Assembly (NCBI RefSeq): GCF_046630445.1 | Contig: NC_092335.1 | Location: 315,008,501-315,072,500 of the forward strand | DNA: 64,000 bases | Reading direction: 5' to 3' | Origin: Rutidosis leptorrhynchoides | Taxonomy: Eukaryota > Streptophyta > Magnoliopsida > Asterales > Asteraceae | Shown: positions 23,884 to 36,651 of the stretch, piece by piece | Layout: each line of letters opens with the position of its first letter | How positions within the stretch are numbered: the first letter of the stretch is position 1 | Made by a program: the position numbers and the translations under genes | Notes under the pieces: model-generated | What the model was told of the DNA's origin: nothing | Databases searched by the model: none | What the model saw: the letters and a program-made list of their open reading frames with translations, nothing else

Positions 23884-26867
23884 CTACCTACCCGTTAAAT
23901 AAATTTCATCCTGAAATTTGATTAGGATGGTCATGGCTGACAATAAGTATGTTTTCATGACGCATACGAGCTGAAAATTAAAGTTTTATCATCATTAAGT
24001 AATATGGATAAAACAACTCGATTATGTGAAGAGTATTAGTGAAGCTATCGCAAAAGAGTGAAATAAGTTAATGTAGATTCGTCATATCTTTTGACATAGA
24101 TAGGATTGATTTCCAGAGTTTAAGGGATTTGGAGAAAATCTTTGTAATAAGATTTGATTCTTCGATAATTAAGAAAATTAGGATCCTCTTCTGTTAAATG
24201 CGATAATCTGTCTTGATTTATCGGTCGGATATTCTCTATAAATCCACTCCATTCGTTTCCTTATTTCCATAACTCATACTTTCTATTCTTTCTCCCTCAA
24301 TTCATACTTTAAAGCATTCATCAATATGCTCCATCTAGTTCTGATTCTCGATATACTCCTAACTTTTATATCTGTCATTCTTCTTTTTCATCTGCTGCCA
24401 GAAGAATCTATTTACTTCTACTATACCCTTGGATTTATATTGTTTTTAGTTCTCCCGTGTCTTTATATTGCTATATGCATTGATATATACGGTTTGTAAT
24501 TTCTGGGTTGTTGTTGGGTTTTATATCTTCCCTTATATTTCAAAGTCCCTGCTTCTGTTTTCCATAATCATTGTCATCCACAGTTAATGCTCTCTCCTAT
24601 TTGCTGCGACTTATACTCCCATTTCTATTTCAGAGCTTCATACTTTTGTTTTCTTCTTCCCGGCTTCAAGTTAAGCGAATAATGGTCCAGAATTTGTAGG
24701 TATGGAGTTTCGAATGATCATAATATACAAAGCAGAAAGGAAAGGTAATAGCACGATTTGATTTGTCAAATTACCAGAATATCCGAAAAAGACAGAATCA
24801 TCAAGAAAAATATTTTCTTGATATGTTTAGAGGCTAAATAGAATGAAGGAGTTATGTAACATGATTCATGATGAGGATATGATCTGTGAACCTTTATCAC
24901 ATTCCATTAGAAACTCAGCATGACTTACTGTAATATAATCACGTTGATCAAGTGTCATTATATTATACTAACTCATGCTTCAGTTCTCAAAATTACTTCA
25001 AAAATACTCAAATTTTAAATTCGAATTTTTCAGAATTTAGAAACTAAAATAGTTTCCTTTATGATGTAACGCAGATATCGTGAAGAGATAAATGATTTCA
25101 GATAAGAATAGTTATGAAAATATCTTCAGAAATATCGAGGATATTTATAATGAAAGATACGATGATATCTTAGAATTTCTAATATCGAAGGATGATAAAG
25201 AAGATTTGTCCGTGAAGGTTTAGAGTCAGGAGCAAGGTATTCGTTAATGATCTCAACAGATACTAAATCATTTGGATTATTTGAAGGTAGATTTAGTCCT
25301 TGTGATTTGTCCACAGCCTCCTTCATGGTTTGCTCAATCCGTTTTCCAGTTCCAAACCTTCTTTTTCTGAGTTTTGCCAACACACTATTCTTTATCATCA
25401 AACTTTTGATTGTTACGGTTGTCTACAGTTTCTGCTGCTTCATTCAGCTTTTTTAGAATTCAGGGTATTGATTCGTAGGCTGAGTTCTTTTCAGAATTTC
25501 AGAATTGAAGGTCAAAATTTCCAGGAGTTACACGTTATATGTATACCTATAATTGTTGAAGTGAAAACACTGCGAGATTCGAGATTGATGATTGATGATT
25601 CCTGATAGTTGGTATGGCAATTATTGTTACAGGATGTAGGTGAGTACATGATGGGGTTTCATGAATAATATAGATATTTTTCAGAAAGACTAAAGCCGAA
25701 GTTTTTGGTACATCTGTTGATAATATAGTAGAATATAAAAGGTTCTCCGGTAATAATGGCGAAAGGGCAACGTATATATTGAGGTTATAATAAGGCTAAT
25801 CCGGATGAAAATTTGAAATTGATTTTGCTGGAGGTGTGACAAATTTCGCTATTTTTGAAAGGAATTGCAAAATTATTTTTGCTAATAAATGCCAAAGGTC
25901 TGACACGAATACGTGTTAAACTATAACTTTGGTTTCGAGTGTTTTTCAGGTGCATGACTGTGGGTAACATGTGGTTAGATCATCATCTTGATTGTTCATT
26001 ATTTGAAGTGTCTTCAGTAATTTCGAAGGGTTTGAACACAGATTATAATCGTTAATATACCTATGATGTTCTAGAATTTTGAATGATACGAATATTTTTC
26101 TGGGTTGAAGTGATGTTCTAGCACAATTTTGAAGTCAAAGTATAGCTTTGAAAGATGTAGATATTTAAAAGTGATGTCTCCTGTTGAGTCTTTACTTGGA
26201 TTCTGATCTGTCAAAATCAGAATATGAAATTGAGTTTGGATGAGAACGGTTGTTTTGATTTCTATGAAATAATGTATATCGTTGTGAAAGTAGTGAGTAT
26301 AGTTGATGATTGCTGAATTAGAATCGAAGAATGTAACATATTAATTGTGAATTTATATATCTCTCGGGTATTACCTACCCATTAAAATATTCTCATCATT
26401 AACAGTTTGTATAAAAGGATTTTTAATTACAATCTTTATGAAAATATACCTACATATATATTTTCTTTAGATGTAATCATAGATTTAATGAGTTAACATA
26501 ATATTAAACTCATCTGGTTTTTGATTAGGACTAGAATATAATCTCTAAAACTTTAGATATTACATAATCGCCGTAGAATATTTCTCCAATGAAGTTATGA
26601 ATCAATACTTCATCGGTTATTGTTGTTGGTGCTCCTTGGTATTTATGGTGCGTATGACGTTGATGCTCGAGGAACATCTTGTGATGTTGAATCATGGGAT
26701 GTGGATGTTGTTGATGGTGGTAATGGTACTGTTGGTGTTGATGATGGTGGTACTGTTGATGCCGGTAATGTTGCTGGTGCTTGTAACCTTTGCACCATAT
26801 TCTCCAAAGCCACTACTCGAGCGCGAAGCTCGTTGACTTCTTCTATTACACCGGGGTGATTGTCGGT
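23884..26867 (-). other. G4 internal region, no recognisable coding
   Basis: About 3 kb of AT-rich sequence between the purine tract and the extra ORF. The longest minus-strand frame is 91 codons (25126-25401), unrecognised. No RT, integrase, protease or gag words appear in any frame. Plus-strand frames near 26600-26860 are valine/leucine-rich shadows of the extra ORF's 3' continuation. Confidence 0.65.
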
Positions 26868-27257
26868 TCAGACGAGCGGATGAATAAGATCTAGAATTTG
26901 AGATAGTATATAATCATGAAGAGATACTCTGGAAATGAGAGAGAAAATGGTATTACGAACAGGTTCGCCGGTAAGTGCTTCAGGTTCTTCGCCAAGAGGG
27001 GAATGTGGTGGATGGAAGGGATCACCTTCTTCTTGTCTCCAATGATTAAGTAAGCTACGAACCCATCCCCAATTCATCCAGAATAGATGATGGCTAATTG
27101 GTTGCTCCATTCCAGTCACACTGCTTTCGGAGCTCGAGGAGTTCGAGGACTCAAGTGAGAAATCCATATTATATGATCGGATAAAGGGTTTTCGATATGA
27201 GATGGGTGTTGAATACTGAATGATATCTTCATCTCCTTGAATATGTATATATAGCAA
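26868..27257 (-). CDS. Extra leader ORF of G4, 129 aa, function unknown
   Basis: A minus-strand frame upstream of where gag would lie. It starts with a hydrophobic and Ser/Glu-rich segment (MDFSLESSNSSSSESSV at about residues 30-46), followed by HHLFWMNWGWVRSLLNHW and SLISRVSLHDYILSQIL. The sequence beyond it on the minus strand still reads as heptad-like text (EEVNELRARVVALENMV). A decayed homologue lies in G1 at about 18.4-18.8 kb, and G3 carries a different frame in the same place. It resembles no gag or enzyme that I know. Confidence 0.45.
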   Translation of the reverse strand: MLYIHIQGDEDIIQYSTPISYRKPFIRSYNMDFSLESSNSSSSESSVTGMEQPISHHLFWMNWGWVRSLLNHWRQEEGDPFHPPHSPLGEEPEALTGEPVRNTIFSLISRVSLHDYILSQILDLIHPLV

Positions 27258-27452
27258 AAAGATTCCGTAATTTATGGAGGAAATTTAGGAAAAGTGTCAG
27301 AAAAAGTCTGCTGAGATAAATATGATAAGATATGATTTGTCTATACTTCCATTTATGCAATAATTGTAGTAAGACGTGTCTAGACTAAAAAACGATAAGC
27401 AAGGAATTTTTGACAAGAAATAATAAGCAAAAATCGGTAAAAACAGATACGG

Positions 27453-28533
27453 TCGAGATGAAGAAATTCATTGACGACTTAGGAGTAGTCCTTTCCATTC
27501 AGGACCCTCTTGAGATCTTTTGTGACAACGAGGGTGCGATTGCTCAAATGAAGGAACCTCGTGCTCACCAAAAGACCCGTCACATTGAGCAGAGATTCAA
27601 CTACATAAGGGATGAAGTTGAAAAGGGAAAGATATGTATTCGCAAAGTTCACACAGATCTTAATATAGCGGATCCTCTCACGAAGCTCTTACATGGAGCA
27701 AAACATGCAGGACATGTTTGTGCATTACGGCTTCGATATTCTAGTGATTGGTCATGATCTATTTTAAGTATTGTAACGGAACGAAATTTGTTCAAACTCA
27801 TTAATATAATTATGGTATTAATTTATTAAAATTGAGTCATGTTCCTATTTTGCATATTTTATCCATGAATAAGCTATTATTCTAAAATTCCGTAGTCGAT
27901 CACATTCGTGGGAAAAAGTGTGAGGTTTAGACTATTATGAACTTGGATTGGTATACATTCACAGTATGAATGTGGGGGCAAGGTTGCAACCAAGGTTCAT
28001 AGATATTTGTGGGACACAAATATTGGAAGACCCGCTCTCAAGACTTACTAAATAGAGCCTTTGTGGTTGATCACATGTAATCTTGAGTAAAGGCGAATAT
28101 CATTGTATCCTCCGACCTGAGATACATATTGGGTTCGGATATTTACCAAGTACTGTGCCTTGATTCTTTCCTTCGCTATTCTGAAATATGGTAGTTCATA
28201 AGGAAGAGCTCAGGTACAATGCAAGGTATATATTTAGGACGTATGTAGTCAAGATGGAATTTGTCCCTCTTATTCGTTGAGAGTCAGATGTCTAAGGCCT
28301 AATAAAGTTAAATCTAGAAGAGAGTGATCACTCTGTATCTCTTGGATTTAACATGACATCTAGGATGAAATGATAGAATGAAAGATTCACCTATTCGTAT
28401 TCGAGATGGGAACTCGAAAGGGATGATGTTATTGAATGGCACAAAGTCATAACATATTGGGGGTGATGGACGGTCGTTAGGTGGTATCCATCACTTGCAT
28501 TAATTTCTTATGTTTCTAGTGCAAGTGGGAGAT
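27453..28533 (+). mobile_element. Truncated second copia copy (RNase H end plus 3' leader)
   Basis: It begins abruptly inside RNase H (FIDDLGVVLSIQDPLEIF), runs through the same downstream non-coding stretch as 34614-35690, and joins the LTR at 28534 through the purine tract GTGGGAGAT. It is not LTR sequence. It is the internal 3' end of a neighbouring copia copy. With the element at 28534-36651 it forms internal-LTR-internal-LTR. The left end lies directly against G4 internal sequence, without a target duplication, which points to a deletion. Confidence 0.75.
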
Positions 28534-29494
28534 TGAAGGTATTTCGTATGCCCGAGCGACATATCAAATTAATGTGGCTAAAATGTTATGATCCAAGTCG
28601 GGTCATACCCAATAACAAGCTTACCGACACCTTAAACGTATTTAATCTTGACGATTGGCTCGTTAAATAAATACGCGACACTTGAACTTTAGAAAATCGG
28701 TTTTCTAAAATATTATCACTTGAAATAAATTATTTGGATAATTTATATTTAATTATTTATAGGTTTAAATAATTATGTTGTGTTGTATTTTATAAATTGG
28801 TTTATAAAATATGTAAGTAACAAATGCATGATGTATTTTGTGACAAGGTTTATATATAATTGCAAGTTTATAAAATTGTCCCAATTTTATATAAACCCAC
28901 TCAAAGTGCAGATTTTAGAGTCAAACCAAGAGAACAATCCATGCTAGAATATTGCTACTTTTGAGATGCACAAGTTCACACAAGCATGGACAAAATACCA
29001 ATGATTGTGGGACTTAATACTAGTGCACAACACAACATTCAAAAGAAGAAAAAACTGATTCATTTCTGCTCAAAAAGGAGGGCTGCTGTGCCGTGACTTT
29101 TAGAGAAGAAAAAAGGGTAATCAAGCTTGTTTTGCAAGTGATATTCAAGTGCAATCAAATCTTAACCAAACTAGAAGGTGTTGGTGCAAAAGCTTGTGGG
29201 TATAACAAACTTGAGGCTTCAAGTTAGAAGCTTGATTTCATCATCATCTTCATCATCTATTGCTGTCCATTTTTAGCCCTCAATCTATATTGAGGAGGTA
29301 AATTCTTGTTCCCTCTTTTAGTTTGTAAGTATATGTTCAAGGCTTGATAACACATAATGGAATTCATTTAAAAAGGGTTTAACATATACACTTGACTATA
29401 AATGAAATAATGCTTACGCTTGCCTTAATGCTCATAAAATTGGTTTTATGATTTGATAAACATTATGAACTTGTTGATATGTTGAATTCCATCA
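28534..29494 (+). repeat. 5' LTR of the copia element (961 bp)
   Basis: It starts TGAAGGTATTTCGTATGCCC and ends TTGAATTCCATCA. A copia-type purine tract precedes it (caagtgggagat), because a second copia copy lies to its left. Confidence 0.88.
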
Positions 29495-30879
29495 ATGGTA
29501 TCAAGAGCCGAAGTCTTGAAATATGCTTCAAGATGGTTATAATACTCACCATAACTTTGCATTTTATGTACACGCATGAAAATAGAATGCAAAAAATTCT
29601 TGGTTTTGGGTGGTTTGATTTTAGCCGAATTTGGAAGCTCCAAAAATGGGTTTGGTTCTTCCATTTTGGTCATTTTGTTGTATGTTGAAGTTCACAATCA
29701 TAGCCAAGACCTTGTGGTTGAATGAATGTTTGTTTAGTTGATTTATTCATTCATTTGGTTTGTAATAATTATTCATTTGGTTATGTAATTTATTTTATAT
29801 TTGGCATGTAAAATAGATTAGGTTGTATTTTCATTTTTTAGAAAAGTGTATTAGGATATAATTTTGTAAAAATGAAGATGCAAAAGATGGAGTCAAAGGA
29901 AGAACACAAGAAGAATCTTCTTGGATGCAAGATTAAGTGGGAGTGGTAAAATCTCCTACTTTGTGTTATGACCCATTACCCGGTGGCATTTTGTTTTCGG
30001 CTAAACAAAACGCTTACCAAAAGGCTTGATTGTGAACAAAATTATTTTGCATGCATGGTTGTGTTGTTTGATTATGGTTTGTATGTTTGGTTACTACAAG
30101 TTATCACACAAGGTAACAAGCAAAACTACATTTAATTGGTTAAATTAAAAATAGTTAACACATGCAAAACGTCAATTTAAATGCTTAAATTAAAAAATGG
30201 CTAAAAGGACATTAATAAATGGTTATTAAGAATATGATAAGGATCATATATATAAAATGGTTTATATCAAGTAATTGGCTAAAATTACAAGACTTGAAAA
30301 TGGATTTCAAATGAACCATACACTAAATGCATGTTGGTGTATGGCATAAATGTTTTCTCAAACTAGAATTAAAGAAAACTTAAAATCCCTTAATTAACAA
30401 GGTAAACAAGTTAAACGCCATCCTTTTGTGCAACACTTAAAAATAATAGGGAACTCATAATGGGATAAAGGTCACCTAACCGTTATGAGCAAACTAATAT
30501 GATTGAGGTGAATTTTGCACACTTGTGGGATAAAGGTCACCTAACCACTTGTATGTTGAATTTACACGTTAGCACAAGTAGGACGACTTGATTTGGGAAT
30601 CATGAACTTAGGGTCACCGAAGCATGAGGAACAAATAGGCGTTGATGGGATAAATATGCCATGCAAAAGGATTGTATGATCCCATAACTTAGAAATTACA
30701 AAAGGATTGCAATTGTCATATAATGACTACCTAGCTAAATCAAATGACGGGATAAAGGTCACCTAACCAAAATTTGGTTTACCGTTGGATTCTAAAATTT
30801 AATAAATATCAATTGGATTTAAAGGGTATTGATTGTTAAATTAAAATTGATACTTAAACAACTTTGTTAAATTTTGTAG
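29495..30879 (+). other. Copia leader with a repeated 19-bp word
   Basis: The primer-site-like stretch tggtatcaagagc is at 29496-29508. The rest is non-coding. The word gggataaaggtcacctaac occurs at 30462, at about 30527 and (first g shifted) at about 30749, and a shorter form gggataaatatgcc occurs near 30650. No gene is supported. The antisense 75-codon frame at 29446-29673 is not recognised. Confidence 0.65.
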
Positions 30880-33800
30880 ATGGCTGCCAATAACAACAAC
30901 ATTCCAAATGCACCAATAAACTTTAACAACCTATCGTTGAGGTCAATCCTCGAAAAGGAAAAACTCAACCATACGAACTTCATGGATTGGTTCCGCAATC
31001 TAAGAATTGTCCTTAAATTAGAGGATAGGGAGTATGTGTTGGAAGACCCCATTCCCGATCAACCGGACGAGGATGATATGGAAGGCATGGCTTATTAGGA
31101 GAAATATTGCACCGATTCAGTGCAAGTTTCTTGCCTCATGCTTGGGACTATGATACCCGAAATCCAAAAGGATTTTGAGCATCATAGTGCATATGACATG
31201 ATCACACAGTTGAAGGAGATGTTCCTTCAACAAGCTCGTGTCGAGCGCTTTGAAACGGTCCGAGCGCTTCATGCACGTCGGATGGACGACTCCCAATCCG
31301 TTTCATCTTATGTCCTTAAGATGAAAAGCCTTATTGATCGAGCGAACCGTCTAAATTGCAACGTGTCTAATGAATTAGCCACGGACCTTATTCTCAACTC
31401 ATTGTCAAAAAGGTTTGACACATTTGTAATGAATTACAACATGAATGGTTGGGATAAAAGCATTGGCGAATTACATGTCATGCTTAAGACGGCAGAAGCA
31501 AGCATGGGTAAAAGGGCTTCACCCGTGTTTACGATCAATGAAGGCGGGTCCAAAAACCATAACACTTCTAAGCTGAAGGCGGCTAAGAGGAAAGGACCCG
31601 CCTACCAAGGCAAGGGCAAAGGAAGGGGGAAGATGGTTACCCCAACCAACAATAACAAGAAGCAAAAGGTTGCCGGTAAAGCTAACCCCAAGGAAGATTC
31701 GTGCTTCGGTTGCGGTGAAATGGGTCACTGGAAACGAAACTGCCCGGTCTACCTTAAGGAGTTGAAGGAAAAGAGGGATGCAGGGCAAACCTCAGGTAAT
31801 GTATATATGGTATACATTGAGCTTAGTATTACTTCTTCTAATACATGGGTATTAGACACAGGATGTGGAACTCATATTTGCAATTCTTTGCAGGGGTTCA
31901 AAAGAAGTGATCAAGATGCGGGAACAACAAGTCTCTTCATGGGAAATGGAGCAAGGGTGCAAGTGAAAGCTCAATGAGACTTTGTTTTAAAGCTACCAAG
32001 TGGTTTGGATCTTATTTTGAAAAATGTTTTGTATGCACCCGATTTATCTCGAAACATTATTTCTGTATCCCGTTTGAAACAATATGGTTTTAATCTTAAT
32101 TTCATTAATGATGATATCCATGTTTCTTTAGATAATGTGTTCTATTTTAAGGCCTCGCCTTCAAATGGTATTTATGAATTGGTTCATGAAGACACATCAT
32201 ACAATAGCTCAATATACCATGCAAACACCAAGAAGCTCAAAAGGGATTTGAGTGATTCCTACTTATGGCATTATCGTCTTGGTCACATAAACAAGAACCG
32301 AATGCATACACTTCAAAAGAATGGACTTTTGAAATCAAATGAACTAGACTCGTTTGATGTATATGAATCTTGTTTACAAGGCAAAATGACTAAAGCACCT
32401 TTCAAAGGGACCTATGAAAGGGCTAAGGACTTATTGGGATTAATACATTCGGATGTATGTGGACCCTTTAAGCCCATAACTAGGAATGGTGAAAGATACT
32501 TCATTACTTTCATTGATCACTTCAGTCGTTTCGGATATGTCTACTTATTAAGACACAAGGACGAAACTTTTGAAGCATTCAAGGAATATCAAAACGAAGT
32601 ACAAAATCAACTCAATAAGACAATCAAGGTACTTTGTACCGATAGAGGAGGTGAATACCTAAGCGATGCTTTCCAAGATCATCTTAAAGGTTGTGGGATT
32701 ATCTCACAACTTACTCCCCCTGGAACACCCCAACTTAATGGAGTTTTTGAAAGGGGGAACCGAACCCTAATGGATATGGTTCGATCTATGATGGCTAGAA
32801 GCTCGTTGCCTCTATCATTTTGGGGTTATTGTCTATGCTCCGCTGCTCGTATTCTAAATATGGCCCCAACCAAGAAAGTGGAACGAACTCCTCATGAGAT
32901 GTGGTTTGGAAAACCTCCATCTCTATCATACTTAAAGGTATGGGGATGTGAAGCTTATCCTAAGCGTTACGTCCCTAATAAGTTGAATGCTCGATCCACG
33001 AAGTGTATCTTCATAGGATATCCCAAGGATGATATGGGATACTATTTCTACGATCCAACCGAGCAAAATGTATTTGTTGCTCGAAAGGCTGAATTCCTTG
33101 AGACCAAGTTCCTATTGGAAGGAAATAGTGAAAGGAAGGTAGATCTTGAAGAGGTTCAAGATCAAGTGGATGATACACAATTGTTTGATACTAGCACTCA
33201 ACATAAAAATGTTGAAAGTGATCAAATGGATGATCAAAATACACAAGACGTTCGCAAATCTGGTAGGATTAGTAATCCTCCTGAGAGATATGGGTTTCTC
33301 ATGGATGGTTGCTATGTGGTTGATTTGGAAGAACCAACAAGCTACCAAGATGCTTTATCAAGGATTGATAAAGATAAATGGCAGGAAGCCATGAACGCCG
33401 AGATGCAATACATGTATGACAACCAAGTTTGGGAACTGGTTGTACAACCTACTAGCTCAAGGCTAGTTGATTGTAAATGGCTTTTCAAAATGAAAACTGA
33501 CATACATGGAAACTTGGATACATATAAAGCTAGACTTGTAGCAAAAGGTTTCACTCAAACTCAAGGGGTTGACTATGATGAAACTTTTTCGCCTGTGGCA
33601 ATGCTAAAGTCTATTAGGATATTACTTGTCATTGCTGCTCATTATGATTATGAAATATGGCAAATGGATGTCAAGACAGCTTTCCTAAATGGACATCTTG
33701 AGGAAGATGTCTATATGGTTCAGCCTGAAGGTTTTGTTGATCCGAAGTATCCTAAAAAGGTATGCAAGTTAAAGAAGTCAATCTACGGATTGAAACAAGC

Positions 33801-34914
33801 ATCTAGAATGTGGAATCATCATTTTAATGAGGAGGCCAAGAAATTTGGCTTCATTAAAAATGGTGATGAAGCATGTGTATACAAGAAAGCTAGTGGGAGC
33901 ACAATCATGTTCCTTGTACTATATGTGGATGATATATTGTTATTTGGAAATGATATTCCGGAAATGCAAGGAGTTAAAACTTGGCTAAGTAAATGTTTCT
34001 CCATTAAAGATCTTGAAGAAGCACAATACGTTTTGGGGATTGGGATCTACAGGAATAGATCCAAGAAACTAATAGGCTTGAATCAAAGTACATACATTGA
34101 AAAGGTCTTGAAAAGGTTCAAGATGGAGAACTCTAAGAGTGGTTTGGTACCTATTCAAAGAGGAACACCTCTCAGTTCATCTCAGTGCCCTACCACAAAA
34201 GATGAACAAGAGAGAATGAAGAGAGTCCCTTATGCATCTGCTATTGGGTCAATCATGTATGCAATGATATGCACTAGACCTGATGTGTCATACGCCCTAA
34301 GCTTGATAAGTAGATACCAGAATAACCCAGGAAACAGTCATTGGATTGCGGTTAAAAGTATATTGAAATACCTTAGGAGAACTAAGGATATGTTTCTAAT
34401 ATATGGATCTGGTGAGGAGGAACTTGCTGTAAAGGGTTACGTGGACGCGAGTTTCTAAACTGATCGAGATGATTCTCGATCACAGTCCGGTTATGTCTTC
34501 ACGTTAAATGGAGGTGCGGTCTCTTGGAAGAGTTCAAAACAGGATGTTGTTGCATTATCCACTACAGAGTCGGAGTACATTGCCGCCTCATTGGCAGCTC
34601 AGGAAGCTGCATGGATGAAGAAATTCATTGACGACTTAGGAGTAGTCACTTCTATTCAGGACCCTCTTGAGATCTTTTGTGACAACGAGGGTGCGATTGC
34701 TCAAATCAAGGAACCTCGTGCTCACCAAAAGACCCGTCACATTGAGCGGAGATTCAACTACATAAGGGATGAAGTTGAAAAGGGAAAGATATGTATTCGC
34801 AAAGTTCACACAGATCTTAATATAGCGGATCCACTCACGAAGCTCTTACATGGAGCAAAACATGCAGGACATGTTTGTGCATTAGGGCTTCGATATTCTA
34901 GTGATTGGTCATGA
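30880..34914 (+). mobile_element. Copia gag-pol coding remnant
   Basis: Gag starts MAANNNNIPNAPINFNNLSL. A CCHC knuckle CFGCGEMGHWKRNC lies at 31702-31743 and the protease word WVLDTGCGTHICNS near 31.85 kb. Integrase spans about 32.25-33.1 kb (zinc-finger text WHYRLGHINKNRM, core HSDVCGPFKP, TDRGGEY and GVFERGNRTL). RT spans about 33.46-34.2 kb (ARLVAKGFTQTQGVDYDETF, QMDVKTAFLNG, LYVDDILLFGND). RNase H ends at 34914 with ALGLRYSSDWS. The order and words are those of plant Ty1/copia. I do not assign the lineage. Confidence 0.88.
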
Positions 34915-35690
34915 TCTGTTTTAAGTATTGTAACGGAACGAAATTTGTTCAAACTCATTAATATAATTATGGTATTAATTTATTAAAATTGAGTCATGTT
35001 CCTATTTTGCATATTTTATCCATGAATAAGCTATTATTCTAAAATTCCGTAGTCGATCACATTCGTGGGAACAAGTGTGAGGTTTAGACTATTATGAACT
35101 TGGATTGGTATACATTCACAGTATGAATGTGGGGGCAAGGTTGCAACCAAGGTTCATAAATATTTGTGGGACACAAATATTGGAAGACCCGCTCTCAAGA
35201 CTTACTAAATAGAGCCTTTGTGGTTGATCACATGTAATCTTGAGTAAAGGCGAATATCATTGTATCCTCTGACCTGAGATACATATTGGGTTTGGATATT
35301 TACCAAGTACCGTGCCTTGATTCTTTCCTTCGCTATTCTGAAATATGGTAGTTCATAAGGAAGAGCTCAGGTACAATGCAAGGTATATATTTAGGACGTA
35401 TGTAGTCAAGATGGAATTTGTCCCTCTTATTCATTGAGAGTCAGATGTCTAAGGCCTAATAAAGTTAAATCTAGAAGAGAGTGATCACTCTGTATCTCTT
35501 GGATTTAACATGACATCTAGGACGAAAGGATAGAATGAAAGATTCACCTATTCGTATTCGAGATGGGAACTCGAAAGGGATGATGTTATTGAATGGCACA
35601 AAGTCATAACATATTGGGGGTGATGGACGGTCGTTAGGTGGTATCCATCACTTGCATTAATTTCTTATGTTTCTCGTGCAAGTAGGAGAT
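34915..35690 (+). other. Copia 3' leader and purine tract
   Basis: About 780 bp between the end of RNase H and the 3' LTR, non-coding, matching 27758-28533 almost base for base. The purine tract agtaggagat is at 35681-35690. The word ggtatccatcacttgcattaa just upstream is present in both copies. Confidence 0.75.
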
Positions 35691-36651
35691 TGAAAGTATT
35701 TCGTATGCCCGAGCGACATATCAAATTAATGTGGCTAAAATGTTATGATCCAAGTCGGGTCATACCCAATAACAAGCTTACCGACACCTTAAACGTATTT
35801 AATCTTGACGATTGGCTCGTTAAATAAATACGCGACACTTGAACTTTAGAAAATCGGTTTTCTAAAATATTATCACTTGAAATAAATTATTTGGATAATT
35901 TATATTTAATTATTTATAGGTTTAAATAATTATGTTGTGTTGTATTTTATAAATTGGTTTATAAAATATGTAAGTAACAAATGCATGGTGTATTTTGTGA
36001 CAAGGTTTATATATAATTGCAAGTTTATAAAATTGTCCCAATTTTATATAAACCCACTCAAAGTGCAGATTTTAGAGTCAAACCAAGGGAACAATCCATG
36101 CTAGAATATTGCTACTTTTGAGATGCACAAGTTCACACAAGCATGGACAAAAGGCCAAGGATTGTGGGACTTAATACTAGTGCACAACACAACATTCAAA
36201 AGAAGAAAAAACTGATTCATTTCTGCTCAAAAAGGAGGGCTGCTGTGCCGTGACTTTTAGAGAAGAAAAAAGGGTAATCAAGCTTGTTTTGCAAGTGATA
36301 TTCAAGTGCAATCAAATCTTAACCAAACTAGAAGGTGTTGGTGCAAAAGCTTGTGGGTATAACAAACTTGAGGCTTCAAGTTAGAAGCTTGATTTCATCA
36401 TCATCTTCATCATCTATTGCTGTCCATTTTCAGCCCTCAATCTATATTGAGGAGGTAAATTCTTGTTCCCTCTTTTAGTTTGTAAGTATATGTTCAAGGC
36501 TTGATAACACATAATGGAATTCATTTAAAAAGGGTTTAACATATACACTTGATTATAAATGAAATAATGCTTCCGCTTGCCTTAATGCTCATAAAATTGG
36601 TTTTGTGATTTGATAAACATTATGAACTTGTTGATATGTTGAATTCCATCA
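35691..36651 (+). repeat. 3' LTR of the copia element (961 bp)
   Basis: Same length and borders as 28534-29494. It is followed at once by aatac and G4 LTR sequence. Confidence 0.88.

Larger units (their letters stand above)
28534..36651 (+). mobile_element. Ty1/copia retrotransposon with two LTRs
   Basis: Plus orientation: 5' LTR 28534-29494, primer-site-like sequence at 29496-29508, a 1.4-kb leader, gag-pol remnant about 30880-34914, purine tract, 3' LTR 35691-36651. Integrase precedes RT, the copia order. The right flank is aatac, which in the intact G4 LTR occurs in ttacaatactacatcc (about 20303-20318), so the insertion site is known. The matching left duplication is lost. The LTRs are both 961 bp and differ at about ten positions (about 1 percent, roughly 0.4 million years at 1.3e-8). 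The coding region is a fossil with about three breaks. Confidence 0.88.

Noticed and set aside
26597-26859. Two plus-strand 79-codon frames rich in Val/Leu or Gly/Asp
   Set aside because: They are antisense shadows of the G4 leader ORF continuation and its repeated codons.
27453-27770. TGAAGAAATTC at 27453 as the start of a longer copia LTR
   Set aside because: The stretch codes for RNase H and is followed by a proper purine tract and an LTR start at 28534; there is no target duplication at 27453.
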